A model generated the notes under the pieces. That model saw nothing but the letters and a program-made list of their open reading frames with translations. It was not told where the DNA came from and made no database searches. The translations under genes were made by a program, and so were the position numbers. Below are positions 54,943 to 64,000 of a DNA stretch of 64,000 nt, one piece after another. Each line of letters opens with the position of its first letter. The stretch's first letter is position 1. The DNA is from Fen-1362 sp964597035 (GTDB taxonomy: Bacteria; Planctomycetota; Phycisphaerae; Sedimentisphaerales; Anaerobacaceae): contig CAZQWM010000006.1 in assembly GCA_964597035.1 (NCBI GenBank), forward strand, positions 1 to 64,000, given 5' to 3'.

Positions 54943-56094
54943 ATGCGATACAATTTAATGCCAGAATCGGACGAATTTGTCGAGGCCCCTGCCGAGGTCT
55001 CGAAAGCGCTGCGGGTTGCTCTTATCGCTTCCCGACGGACCGTCTTTGACTACCCCCTCTATCTCAAGTATCTCCTCGTTGGGCTCGCCGACGAATCTAT
55101 CCCTGTCCTGTTGGTTTGCCCGCCCGACTGCGACGTCGAATCAATCGTTCCGCCCGCTGTCGATATTGTCCGCCATCCTGCATTTGATGTCCCCATCCTG
55201 CATCCTTACAACATTCGCCTGCTCCTCCGGCGCCTCAGGGAATTTCGGCCTGACCTGCTGCATTGCCTCTGCGAAACCAAAGCCGCGATGACTCGCTGGC
55301 TCACGCGCCGCCTCGGTGTCCCCTATATTGTCAGTATCGATTCGGTTCCCGCACGCTGGTTTCACATGTCTGTTTCCAAAAATCGCTGCACCGCAATCAT
55401 CGCACCAAGCGAAACGATTGCTGAACGATTTTCCGCCGTCAATCCCAAGCTTGCCAGCCGTCTCCAGCAGATAAATTTCGGTATCTTCGTTAACGGCTCT
55501 GTCGCCTGTTTTGCCGATGTTAATCGCCTTCCCGGCATCCTCGCCATACAGCCTCTGGATAGGTCCTCCGGCCTTGATAATCTCTTCGGGGCGCTGCGTC
55601 GTCTTGCTATCGATGGCTACCAGTTTATGTTCGCTCTCATTGGTACAGGGCCAGCTGAAAAACAAATCCGAAAGAAGCTCGCCTCGCTCGGCCTGTCGAA
55701 AATCGTAACCATTGTCCCTAATATCTCCAGTCCTTATTCCTCACTGGGTGCCGCCGACATATTTGTGGTCCCTCGCTCGTCACGTTGCTTCAATGAGCTT
55801 TTATTGGCTGCTATGGGTCGCGGCTGTGCCGTAGCCGCGGCAAAAGGCGGCGTCGATGACCTTATCATCGAGGACCAGACCGCGCTTGTATTCGACGCCG
55901 AGAACCAGCTTAGTATTTACGATTGTCTGCGTAGGCTACTCGACAGACGTGATGAGGCCCGGCAAATCGCCGCCGCCGCTCAGCAATACCTCCGCCAGAA
56001 CCACCACGTCAGCGACATGGTCGCTGCAATGTTCCAGCTTTATCGCCAGGTTGCTCGCCCCGCTCAGCCCCAGACTGAATCGCCTGCTGCCTGA
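54943..56094 (+). CDS. Glycosyltransferase family 4-like protein
   Basis: A 383-residue GT-B glycosyltransferase. The N-terminal domain has RVALIASRRTVFDYP and LLHCLCETKAAMTRWL; the C-terminal has FALIGTGPAEKQIRKKL, YSSLGAADIFVVPS-like strand and FNELLLAAMGRGCAVAAAKGGVDDLI with the conserved Glu. It is not MurG. A TATAAT at 54907-54912 suggests its own promoter. The start may be 54943 or 54958. The donor and acceptor are unknown. Confidence 0.85.
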   Translation: MRYNLMPESDEFVEAPAEVSKALRVALIASRRTVFDYPLYLKYLLVGLADESIPVLLVCPPDCDVESIVPPAVDIVRHPAFDVPILHPYNIRLLLRRLREFRPDLLHCLCETKAAMTRWLTRRLGVPYIVSIDSVPARWFHMSVSKNRCTAIIAPSETIAERFSAVNPKLASRLQQINFGIFVNGSVACFADVNRLPGILAIQPLDRSSGLDNLFGALRRLAIDGYQFMFALIGTGPAEKQIRKKLASLGLSKIVTIVPNISSPYSSLGAADIFVVPRSSRCFNELLLAAMGRGCAVAAAKGGVDDLIIEDQTALVFDAENQLSIYDCLRRLLDRRDEARQIAAAAQQYLRQNHHVSDMVAAMFQLYRQVARPAQPQTESPAA

Positions 56095-56331
56095 CACCGC
56101 CTCCGAATGAGGTGATTCAAATGCTCGTTTAAACTATCGTTTGTCAAAAACGCGCAGGCCGAAGCGTGAGGGAGGTCCCCAAGTGATTCTTCTTTGGACC
56201 TGCTACAGGGAATCCACTTATTCCTGATTCACCCAGCAGAACTCAGAGCACTAAACTCACCTTCGCCAAAGCTGCCATCGATTCCTCTTTTCTGCCTCGG
56301 CAGCGCTCAATCCACAATAGTCGGTACGCTC
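56095..56331. other. Intergenic region
   Basis: A convergent stretch of 237 bases after the glycosyltransferase gene; no gene, hairpin with T-run or RNA gene was seen. Confidence 0.35.
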
Positions 56332-57012
56332 TTAAGCTTTTGCTTCGACCTTTGTCTGCACCAGCTCGGAATCGCTGAAATCAACCGTCACGCTATCTGC
56401 TCCGAAGGCCTTGCCCAGCGTCTCGAGCGTTTGCTTCGCTGAGCTTTGTACCTCCGACCGCATTTTATCGACGAAGTCCTTGGCCATATGTCCAGCTTGT
56501 TGTTTGGCCTCTTCTTTGAGTCGGTTCTTGTCGGTTTCAGAAAATCCCGGCCCGAACGCCCGATTCAGCAAATCCGGTATAAGCCAGGGCAGCAGCTTCG
56601 AGCTTTGCTCATCGTAGAAACTCACGTCGCGGATATGCGTCTGGTAGAAACATTTCGGCATCCCCAATCTATACTCTCTTTCGCCCGTCTGCTCGATAAC
56701 AAAGTCATTGCTCCGCAGGTCATATCTGAAATCAATCTCGAATTCGAATATCATTGCCATTTTCTTTTCGCTCAACAGCCACTTCAGATATCGCCTGCCC
56801 CACTCACCGAACCAGTGGTCCGCAGCGGTAACGATTTCCTTTGTTATCATTTTAAATGCCACAAGCTCGCCAACACTTCGCAGTTCTTCTATCGAAGCGT
56901 GCACATGCACCTCCGCGCCGCGCAGCCCTTTTTTGCCTCGCCGTTTAAGCAGGAGTAACATTACCATCGCACCCAAGAAACCCGAAACCGCCCCAATCAG
57001 AAAAGCATTCAT
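56332..57012 (-). CDS. DUF4230-like membrane-anchored protein
   Basis: A 226-residue protein with one N-terminal membrane helix (LIGAVSGFLGAMVMLLLL) and a basic stop-transfer end. The rest resembles DUF4230: SVGELVAFKMITKEIV, then EFEIDFRYDLRSNDFVIE and EYRLGMPKCFYQTHIRDVSFYDEQSSKLL, followed by a charged helix. GGAGG lies seven bases before the ATG. It likely faces the periplasm. Function unknown. Confidence 0.65.
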   Translation of the reverse strand: MNAFLIGAVSGFLGAMVMLLLLKRRGKKGLRGAEVHVHASIEELRSVGELVAFKMITKEIVTAADHWFGEWGRRYLKWLLSEKKMAMIFEFEIDFRYDLRSNDFVIEQTGEREYRLGMPKCFYQTHIRDVSFYDEQSSKLLPWLIPDLLNRAFGPGFSETDKNRLKEEAKQQAGHMAKDFVDKMRSEVQSSAKQTLETLGKAFGADSVTVDFSDSELVQTKVEAKA

Positions 57013-57317
57013 ATTGCTACCTCCCGCAATAATTCAACAACGGTTGGAAACAGCTTCCTACACCAATAGAGTACCCCTTTGTTTCTGAAAAATCAATCAA
57101 TACTACGTTTGCCTGTTCCGGCGCGTCTTTATACGAAGCTATTGTCAAAATCGTCGAGGAATTCATTACGGTCCTGTTGTTCGTTAACCATAAAAACTAC
57201 TTTCGATATGGCCTAAAGCAGGTATAATCCAATCAATGTTGAAAGATAAATTTTCCTGTCCATATCGAATGGCTTCCGGTAATCAGACACATCTTGCTGT
57301 CAAGAGGAGAATTGAAA
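57013..57317. other. Intergenic control region of the xylan locus
   Basis: A divergent stretch of about 305 bases, between the DUF4230-like gene and the GH115 gene. It holds the inverted operator at 57203-57269 and a TATAAT; nothing else was recognised. Confidence 0.5.
57203..57269 (+). promoter_or_regulatory. Inverted operator around the likely GH115 promoter
   Basis: The 10-mer TTCGATATGG at 57203-57212 and its exact reverse complement CCATATCGAA at 57260-57269 enclose a TATAAT (57224-57229). There is no good -35 box at the right spacing (16-18), as in promoters that need an activator. About 48 bases separate the downstream arm from the start codon. Confidence 0.55.
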
Positions 57318-60236
57318 ATGAATATTATAAATAAAACGGCGATTTTGTTGTTGATAAGCTGCACCTGTTTAAATGCAAAGGTCAATGACATTGTTAAGCA
57401 GGATTACGAGGAAGGGGACTTTAAGCTTGTTTTCGATAAAATCGCCGCCGGTATTTACCACGACCAGAATGACTATAAAGTCGTTGAAATTGCGGTAAAT
57501 CACCTTGCTGAAGATATTAAAAACGTTACCGGTGTGACGCCTGTAGTCTACACGGATTCGGGAAAAGCCGGAAACAGTGTCGTAATTGTTGGGACCATCG
57601 GACGCAGCGAGCTAATAGACCGATTAATCAAGGAAGGCAAAATCAACTCTGCCGGTGTTGCCGGGCAATGGGAAACGTATGCTTTGCAGGTCGTCGATAA
57701 TCCCATGGAGAATATAGATTCTGCTTTGGTCATTTTCGGCAACGACCGCAGAGGTACCGCCTATGGCGTCTTTGAGTTGTCGAAACAAATCGGCGTTTCG
57801 CCCTGGTACTGGTGGGCTGATGTGCCGGTCCCGAAAAAGAAAAATCTGATAATCAAAGAGGGTTATTACTGCGACGGGCCGCCTTCGGTGAAGTATCGGG
57901 GCATCTTTATCAATGATGAAGACTGGGGCCTTAAACCCTGGGCCTCCGAAACTTTCGACCCTGAACTTGGCGATATAGGCCCCAGGACTTATAAGAAGGT
58001 GTTTGAACTTCTCTTGAGATTGAAGGCAAACCACTGCTGGCCTGCAATGCACGAATGCACCAGGCCATTCAATTATTATCCGGATAACAAGAAGGTTGCA
58101 GACGATTACGCCATCGTTATGGGTTCGGCCCACTGCGAGCCGCTGTTGTTCAATAATGCCACGGAATGGGATATAAAAACGATGGGCGACTGGCGCTATG
58201 ACACCAACAAAGAAAAGGTCTATGAAGTGCTGGACAAACGTGTCTCGGAGAACGGCCGATTCGAGAATGTATATACCGTAGGTATGCGGGGAATTCATGA
58301 CAGAGGGATGAGAGGTAATTTGAAACTGGAAGAGCAGATTGCTCTGCTCGAACAGGTCTTCGCCGACCAGCGCAAAATTCTCACCACACATATAGATAAA
58401 AAGATTACTGAAATCCCCCAGGTTTTCATCCCATATAAAGAGGTAATGACGCTTTACAACAACGGGCTTAAAGTTCCTGAAGACGTTACATTAATGTGGG
58501 TGGACGATAATTTCGGGTATATTCGTCGCCTGGGCGACCCGCTCGAACAAAAGCGCTCCGGAGGTGCAGGCGTCTATTATCACCTCAGTTATCTGGGGCC
58601 GCCTCACGAATATCTGTGGCTATGCACCACGCCGCCCGCCCAAATCTGGGAAGAGATGAAAAAGGCCTATGATTTTAACGCCCGGCGGGTATGGGTGGCC
58701 AATATCGGGGACATCAAACCCGGCGAATACGGCATGAGCTTCTTTCTCGATTTGGCCTGGGACATCAATGTAGTGGACCACTCCAACATCTGGTCACATC
58801 TTTCTAAATGGCTGGAAGGTATCTTTGGCAGTGAACACTCGGAAGAGTTAATGGCCATTATGAAGGAATATTATGCACTCGCATTTGAGAGAAAGCCGGA
58901 GTTTATGAGTTTCGGTGATGAATTTGCTTTTTTCCATTGGGCCGAGTTATGGAAGGACAGCGAATACAGCTTCATCAACTACAGGGAGGCGGAAAACCGC
59001 CTTGCCAGATACCGGGCAGTCAGCGACAAGGCGGCCGGACTTTATGAAAAAATGCCGGACGACCTGAAACCCGCCTGCTTCGAACTGGTTTACTACCCCG
59101 TCGTAGCGAGCAGTTATATGAATCACAAGATACTGCTGGCCCAGAAGAACAGATGGTATGCCGGACAGCAAAGAAGCAGCACCAATGATATCGCGCAGCA
59201 GGTAAAAAATTATTATGACAAAATCCAGGACATCACGGAACAATACAATCAACTGCTGGATGCAAAATGGAAATATATGATGTCCTGGAAGCAGAATAAG
59301 TACGCTGTTTATTACCTTATGCCTCCTCTCGAAACCATTCAGGTCCCCCCAAAAGCTCAAATGGGTATTTTCGTAGAGGGTGATGTGCCGAGCAGGGGGA
59401 TTGATTATCTCTATAAACTGCCCTGTTTCAATTCCATCTATGACCAGAAATATTTTATCGAAATATTTAACAAAGGCAAAACGCCTTTCGATTTTAAGGC
59501 CGCCCCAACCGCAAAATGGATTAAACTGAGTGATTCCAAGGGCCGGGTCGATACCGAGAAGCGCATCTTTGTAAGCATCGATTGGGCCCAGGCCCCGAAG
59601 CAGGAAATGTTAAAAGGCCAAATTAATATTCAGGGCGCAGGCGCCGAAGAGACAGTTTATGTGAATTGTTTCAATCCCGCCGAACCGGCAAAAGATCAAT
59701 TAAAAGGGATGTTCGTCGAGAACGACGGAGTTATTTCCATTTCCGCGGAAAATTATAGCCGGAAAGTGGAATCAGCCGGTATTACATGGGAGGTCATCGA
59801 TGGCCTGGGATTGACTGGAAAATCGGTTATCATGTCCCCCGTAACTGCCAGCTCGCTGTATTCTTCAAGTCCGGATTCCCCGCGCCTCGAATATGATATT
59901 TATACATACAACAGCGGTGTAGTTGAAATTCACTCCTTTGTTCTGCCTGTTTTCGCAACCAACAGCTTCAGAAGCGCCCAGTATGCAGTCTCCATCGACG
60001 AGGGGCGGCCGCAAACTATAGATATCAGCGCGCCTGAGTATAGCGGACAGTGGAAAGAAAACGTTCGGCGAAATGCTTCAAAAAACACCACACGCCACTA
60101 CATAGACAAACCCGGGAAACACACCCTCAAAATCTGGGCTGTTGATACCGGCATGACGATTGATAAAATCATAATCGACCTTGGCGGACTCAGAATGTCG
60201 TATCTCGGCCCGAACGAAACTCGCATTAGAAAATGA
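57318..60236 (+). CDS. GH115 alpha-glucuronidase
   Basis: A 972-residue secreted enzyme of GH115, which removes (methyl)glucuronic acid from xylan side chains. Signal peptide: INKTAILLLISCTCLNA. Family features are VVIVGTIGRSELIDRL, DRRGTAYGVFELSKQIGVSPWYWWADVPVP, KYRGIFINDEDWGLKPWA, KANHCWPAMHE and LMWVDDNFGYIRRL. The C-terminus has a beta-rich domain (SSPDSPRLEYDIYTYNSG). Start 57318 has GAGGAG eight bases before. It heads a run of xylan-related genes. Confidence 0.9.
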   Translation: MNIINKTAILLLISCTCLNAKVNDIVKQDYEEGDFKLVFDKIAAGIYHDQNDYKVVEIAVNHLAEDIKNVTGVTPVVYTDSGKAGNSVVIVGTIGRSELIDRLIKEGKINSAGVAGQWETYALQVVDNPMENIDSALVIFGNDRRGTAYGVFELSKQIGVSPWYWWADVPVPKKKNLIIKEGYYCDGPPSVKYRGIFINDEDWGLKPWASETFDPELGDIGPRTYKKVFELLLRLKANHCWPAMHECTRPFNYYPDNKKVADDYAIVMGSAHCEPLLFNNATEWDIKTMGDWRYDTNKEKVYEVLDKRVSENGRFENVYTVGMRGIHDRGMRGNLKLEEQIALLEQVFADQRKILTTHIDKKITEIPQVFIPYKEVMTLYNNGLKVPEDVTLMWVDDNFGYIRRLGDPLEQKRSGGAGVYYHLSYLGPPHEYLWLCTTPPAQIWEEMKKAYDFNARRVWVANIGDIKPGEYGMSFFLDLAWDINVVDHSNIWSHLSKWLEGIFGSEHSEELMAIMKEYYALAFERKPEFMSFGDEFAFFHWAELWKDSEYSFINYREAENRLARYRAVSDKAAGLYEKMPDDLKPACFELVYYPVVASSYMNHKILLAQKNRWYAGQQRSSTNDIAQQVKNYYDKIQDITEQYNQLLDAKWKYMMSWKQNKYAVYYLMPPLETIQVPPKAQMGIFVEGDVPSRGIDYLYKLPCFNSIYDQKYFIEIFNKGKTPFDFKAAPTAKWIKLSDSKGRVDTEKRIFVSIDWAQAPKQEMLKGQINIQGAGAEETVYVNCFNPAEPAKDQLKGMFVENDGVISISAENYSRKVESAGITWEVIDGLGLTGKSVIMSPVTASSLYSSSPDSPRLEYDIYTYNSGVVEIHSFVLPVFATNSFRSAQYAVSIDEGRPQTIDISAPEYSGQWKENVRRNASKNTTRHYIDKPGKHTLKIWAVDTGMTIDKIIIDLGGLRMSYLGPNETRIRK

Positions 60237-60315
60237 ATCAATATATAATAAGCAACGATAACCCACCCTTTATCGAAGACAGTTGATAATCAAATGTAAA
60301 TAAGGAGCTTGGATT

Positions 60316-61578
60316 ATGAAGACGGAGTCAATTTTCATACTTCCTAGTTTGATTGCACTTATTGGTCCATTCTGTTTTGCCCAGGACGATATTGCGGCAA
60401 AGCTGACGCCGGCTGCCATAGACGCCCGGATAGCAGAAATCCGAATGGGCGATATAACGGTAAAGACCAAACCGGGTGCTGACGTTAAGGTCGAGCAGGT
60501 GCGTCACGAATTTAAGTTTGGCACGGCGATTATGAATCGGCTCGCTGAAAAAGAAACACATTCCCTCTCCCCGGCCGACAGGAAGATGTTTCTCAAAGTC
60601 CTTTCAGAGAACTTTAACTTCGCCGTGCACGAAAACGCTCTGAAATGGTATGACTGTGAAAAACAGAAGGGCGTCGTCAATTACTACGTGGCCGACAGAA
60701 TATGGAAGCTCTGTAATGACATTAATATCCCGATGCGGGGCCACTGTATTTTCTGGGCCAAAGATAAATACGTTCAATCCTGGCTGAAAGAGCTGAATAA
60801 CGACGAGCTTCGCGCCGCAATCAGCCGCCGGGCGACCGGCGTCACGAAGCATTTTAAGGGCCGTATTTCAGAGTTTGACCTGAACAACGAAATGATTAAC
60901 GGCGGCTTTTACCGTCGTCGGCTTGGCTACGGCATTATCAATGAAATGGCGTGTATGGCAAAAGCCGGTAACCCGGATATCGCCCTCTATGTAAATGACT
61001 ATGGCATCCTTGTCGAGAGTGGTTACAACGCCGCCAGCTATATAAATCAAATTGAAAACCTTCTCGCAAACGGTGTCCCCATCGGCGGGATTGGATGCCA
61101 GGGCCATTTTGTCTCTTCCCGCGAGACCGACTCTTCAGGCAGGGCGGCTACTACCCCTGAGCACGTTCAGAAGACTCTCGACAAGCTCGCGAAGTTCAAT
61201 CTGCCAATCAAAATCACCGAGTGCCTTTTTGCCGCTGATGACGAACAGGGCATGGCCAACGAACTGCGAAAGTTCTTTCCCATTTGCTTCGCCCACCCCA
61301 GCGTGGAAGCGATTATTATGTGGGGCTTTTGGGAAGAGGGGCACTGGATGCCACATACGGCTATGTGGAAAAAAGACTGGACCCCGACTAAGCAGGTTGC
61401 AGCGTATCGTGACCTTGTTTTTAACAAGTGGTGGACGCAAACCGCCGGTAAAGCCGACGATAAAGGCATATATAAAACACGCGCGTTCTACGGCGATTAT
61501 AAAATCACCTCTGACGGACAGACCAAAAAAGTAACCCTCACTAAGGCAGGGAAATCTATAGAAGTAAGTTTTGATTAA
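60316..61578 (+). CDS. GH10 endo-beta-1,4-xylanase
   Basis: A 420-residue xylanase with signal segment (FILPSLIALIGPFCFA). After a roughly 60-residue N-terminal domain comes the GH10 barrel: FNFAVHENALKWYDCE, DLNNEM with acid/base Glu192, YVNDYG, and KITECLF with nucleophile Glu302, then MWGFWEEGHWMP. The typical RGHxLxWH has become RGHCIFWA, so the usual His of this loop is replaced; I believe this also occurs in relatives. Start has AAGGAG eight bases upstream. The gap after GH115 is 79 bases. Confidence 0.93.
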   Translation: MKTESIFILPSLIALIGPFCFAQDDIAAKLTPAAIDARIAEIRMGDITVKTKPGADVKVEQVRHEFKFGTAIMNRLAEKETHSLSPADRKMFLKVLSENFNFAVHENALKWYDCEKQKGVVNYYVADRIWKLCNDINIPMRGHCIFWAKDKYVQSWLKELNNDELRAAISRRATGVTKHFKGRISEFDLNNEMINGGFYRRRLGYGIINEMACMAKAGNPDIALYVNDYGILVESGYNAASYINQIENLLANGVPIGGIGCQGHFVSSRETDSSGRAATTPEHVQKTLDKLAKFNLPIKITECLFAADDEQGMANELRKFFPICFAHPSVEAIIMWGFWEEGHWMPHTAMWKKDWTPTKQVAAYRDLVFNKWWTQTAGKADDKGIYKTRAFYGDYKITSDGQTKKVTLTKAGKSIEVSFD

Positions 61579-61683
61579 CGAAAAATCCGTCTCAGAAGGA
61601 TTTTATAGCATTATTAGAAGTTCCATCCCGTATAATTATGTGGGGTATTTAATCTTAGTCTTTACTCTATTGTGGAAGGTTCG

Positions 61684-64000
61684 ATGAAAGCTCATAAACT
61701 ATCCTCGAAAAGCATATTGGCAATGAGGTCTCTTTTGGTTTTACTGGTTCTCTTTTGGCTTTCCGGCTGCACACAGGTCCGGAAAACAAATGAGGGCCTG
61801 AAACTGAATGACCTCGAGTATTTTGAAACCCGCGGGCTTAATGTGCTGGTCTTCAGCAACTGGTATAATGAAAATTTTGACGATTCGAAAATCAGCGGCG
61901 TTGAGATTATTCATCACGAGGTCAGGACCGCGACAAATGGCGACGTCCGGCTAAGCCCCACGCCCGGACAATGGGACCCCATCCCCGATTTTGTCGAACG
62001 CAAAGTCGATAAGGCCAATAACAGCATCGAAGCGTTTTTAACATACCCTGATTATGACTTCAATTACACAATCAAAGCCCAGACCCATAATGGCGGAATA
62101 CTTTTGACCGTAAATCTCGATAAGCCGTTGCCGAAAGAGCTTGTCGGCCGGGCCGGATTTAATCTCGAATTCCTCCCGGCGGCTTATTTCGAAAAGTCCT
62201 ATCTTGTCGATGGCAAACCTGCTGCGTTTCCGCTGTATCCCGCCGGCCCGATGGTGGTGCAGGCCTCGGGCGTTATAGAGCCGAAACCAATCGCTATGGG
62301 TAAACAGCTTGTCCTCGCACCCGAAGACCCCGCCAGGCGTGTTACCATCGAGACAAGAGACGGCAAGCTTTTATTGTTCGACGGCCGCAACAAGGCACAG
62401 AACGGCTGGTTCGTCGTCCGCACACTCATCCCTCAGGACAAATCCGGCAAAGTCATCGAGTGGTTCCTCACCGCCAATACCATCCCCAAGTGGCTCCGGC
62501 CGCCGATGATTGCTTACTCGCAGGTTGGTTATCATCCAAATCAGGAAAAAGTAGCGGTAATAGAACTCGATAAGAACGATACTCCGCTCACTTCGGCCCG
62601 CCTCCTGAAAGTTACCGCAGACGGCGAATTTGTCGAGAAGTTCAAAGGCGAAGTAAAATACTGGGGCAAATACCTAAGATACAATTATTCCACCTTTGAT
62701 TTTACGCCGGTCAGGGAAAAAGGGGTATATGTAATTGAGTATGGTGATGTGCGCACTAAAACGTTTCGAATCGCCACTGATATCTACGAAGACGCCTGGC
62801 ACCCGACACTCGATGTGTTTTTCCCCGTCCAGATGGACCATATGTTAGTCAACGAGGCCTATCGCGTCTGGCACGGCGCAGCCCATCTCGATGACGCGCT
62901 GCAGGCGCCGGTTGACCACAATCATTTCGACTTGTATGCCCAGGGACCCACGACGGATACCCCTTACCAGCCGGGCGAGCATATTCCCGGATTGAATGTC
63001 GGCGGCTGGTTCGACGCGGGCGATTATGATATTCGCACTCAGACTCAGCATTACGTGGTGCAAAATCTCGTTCAGGTCTGGGAGACCTTCAAGCTCAAAA
63101 GGGACGAGACCACCGTCGACCGGAAAATTCGTTACGTCGATATTCACGCCCCCGATGGTGTCCCCGATATACTTCAGCAAATCGAGCACGGCACACTTGC
63201 CGTCATCGCCCAGCAGCGAGCCGTCGGCCACGCCATTAACGGTATCATCGTGCCCGACCTCTCGCAATATACGCATCTCGGCGATGCAATAACAATGACC
63301 GACAACCTCGTTTACAATCCCAATCTTGCCCCCCACGAATCCGACGGATTCACCAGCGGCAATTTCGACGACAGATGGGCATTTACGAACAAATCGACGC
63401 CGTTGAACTATGGCTCCGCCGCCACCCTGGCTGCCGCAAGCCGCGCCCTGCGCGGTTATAACGACGACCTGGCCGAAGAGTGTCTGGCAACCGCCCTGAG
63501 TGTATGGGACGACGAGCACAGCCACGAACCGAATTTGTTCCGTCACGGCAATACCACCGGCGGCTGGCTGGAATTTGAGGAATTAAACGCAGCCGTTGAG
63601 CTTTTGATTTGCACTGAAGATGCTAAATACGCACAAAGAATAAACGAGCTGTGGCCGACAATCGAAGAACGCTTCCGCTGGTATGCCGCCTTAGCGGTTC
63701 GTGCAATGCCATATATGGATGAAGCATACTCCAAAAAAGTAGAGGCCCTGGTTAAGACTTATAATGAGCAGCTCGAAAAGGACCAAGCGGAAAATCCCTT
63801 CGGCGTTCCAATTACGAGACGTGGCTGGGCGGGCGGCGGCTGGGTGATTCGCTTTGCCATCACCAATTATATCCTGCACAAGGCCTTCCCTGACATCATC
63901 GGCCCCGAATTCACCTTCAGGGGATTGAACTATATTTACGGCTGTCATCCCGGCTCCAATATCTCTTTCGTTTCGGGCGTAGGGACTCGATCGAAAAAAG
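61684..64000 (+). CDS. GH9 glycoside hydrolase lipoprotein (cut by window edge)
   Basis: About 772 codons to the window end; no stop seen. Signal peptide with lipobox LSGC (Cys29). After a roughly 240-residue N-terminal part comes an Ig-like CelD_N domain (about 275-365, QVGYHPNQEKVAVIE). The GH9 barrel has GGWFDAGDYDIRTQTQHY, in which Asp444 and Asp447 are the catalytic base pair, and YIYGCHPGSNISFVSGVGTRS near the edge. The catalytic Glu should lie just beyond the window. Likely an endoglucanase or related beta-glucan/xyloglucan enzyme. GGAAGG is found four bases before the ATG. It follows the GH10 gene. Confidence 0.88.
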   Translation, partial: MKAHKLSSKSILAMRSLLVLLVLFWLSGCTQVRKTNEGLKLNDLEYFETRGLNVLVFSNWYNENFDDSKISGVEIIHHEVRTATNGDVRLSPTPGQWDPIPDFVERKVDKANNSIEAFLTYPDYDFNYTIKAQTHNGGILLTVNLDKPLPKELVGRAGFNLEFLPAAYFEKSYLVDGKPAAFPLYPAGPMVVQASGVIEPKPIAMGKQLVLAPEDPARRVTIETRDGKLLLFDGRNKAQNGWFVVRTLIPQDKSGKVIEWFLTANTIPKWLRPPMIAYSQVGYHPNQEKVAVIELDKNDTPLTSARLLKVTADGEFVEKFKGEVKYWGKYLRYNYSTFDFTPVREKGVYVIEYGDVRTKTFRIATDIYEDAWHPTLDVFFPVQMDHMLVNEAYRVWHGAAHLDDALQAPVDHNHFDLYAQGPTTDTPYQPGEHIPGLNVGGWFDAGDYDIRTQTQHYVVQNLVQVWETFKLKRDETTVDRKIRYVDIHAPDGVPDILQQIEHGTLAVIAQQRAVGHAINGIIVPDLSQYTHLGDAITMTDNLVYNPNLAPHESDGFTSGNFDDRWAFTNKSTPLNYGSAATLAAASRALRGYNDDLAEECLATALSVWDDEHSHEPNLFRHGNTTGGWLEFEELNAAVELLICTEDAKYAQRINELWPTIEERFRWYAALAVRAMPYMDEAYSKKVEALVKTYNEQLEKDQAENPFGVPITRRGWAGGGWVIRFAITNYILHKAFPDIIGPEFTFRGLNYIYGCHPGSNISFVSGVGTRSKK

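Noticed and set aside
61582..61604. AAAATCC/GGATTTT hairpin after the GH10 gene as a terminator
   Set aside because: Only 7 pairs, AT-rich and without a T-run; not strong enough to call.

Overview
The window looks like chromosomal DNA of a planctomycete of the Phycisphaerae type, probably a polysaccharide-degrading anaerobe. This is inferred from several traits: a PEP-CTERM secreted protein, many secreted or lipoprotein glycoside hydrolases (GH106-like, GH115, GH10, GH9), paired ATP-type and pyrophosphate-type phosphofructokinases, iron-sulfur flavoproteins, and large RCC1 and GLUG repeat proteins. MurE carries the DNPR motif typical of meso-diaminopimelate-adding enzymes and dapB is present, so DAP-type peptidoglycan is expected. 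No rRNA, tRNA, CRISPR array or prophage was seen.

Layout. 1-1.8 kb: a Dps-like ferritin and a Fur/PerR-type regulator, each behind a promoter whose spacer holds the same palindromic core. 1.8-5.9 kb: a glycolytic operon (PPi-type PFK, pyruvate kinase, ATP-type PFK). 6-14 kb: a PEP-CTERM metalloprotease and the AddAB recombination nuclease. 14-18.4 kb: a ClpP-fold secreted protease, two iron-sulfur flavoproteins, ArfB and MurA. 18.5-23.4 kb: an accessory patch with a CPBP membrane protease, an RCC1-repeat secreted protein, a partial second copy of the CPBP gene and a GLUG protein. 23.4-26.3 kb: an ABC-2 exporter, a small membrane protein and DapB, which seems to start at ATT. 26.7-30.2 kb: trmD, rpsP (S16 with a very long acidic/basic tail), a small unknown gene and ffh.

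30.4-36.5 kb: membrane and unknown proteins, a polytopic glycosyltransferase-like gene broken by one in-frame amber codon, a YjbQ protein, a lone HEPN protein and a FlgI-like/HEAT lipoprotein. 36.8-42.7 kb: smc and rmuC, then an AT-rich orphan and a REP-associated tyrosine transposase bracketed by two inverted REP hairpins. 42.8-47.3 kb: a GH106-like lipoprotein, an SDR dehydrogenase and a Tat-exported Gfo/Idh oxidoreductase, likely one sugar-processing unit. 47.4-50.7 kb: recJ, convergent with a transglutaminase-like protein. 50.8-56.1 kb: murE, murF, mraY and a glycosyltransferase, with short repeats inserted near murE and inside murF. 56.3-64 kb: a DUF4230-like protein and a xylan locus (GH115 glucuronidase, GH10 xylanase, GH9 cut by the window edge), with a long inverted repeat around the likely promoter.

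The most unusual points are the paired Fur-type operators, the ATT start of dapB, the amber-interrupted membrane gene, the partial gene duplication around the RCC1 gene, the REP/transposase unit, the heptamer repeats inside murF, the tailed S16, the FlgI-HEAT lipoprotein and the inverted operator at the xylan locus. No clearly new multi-gene system was found. All functional calls come from reading motifs by eye, without database searches.
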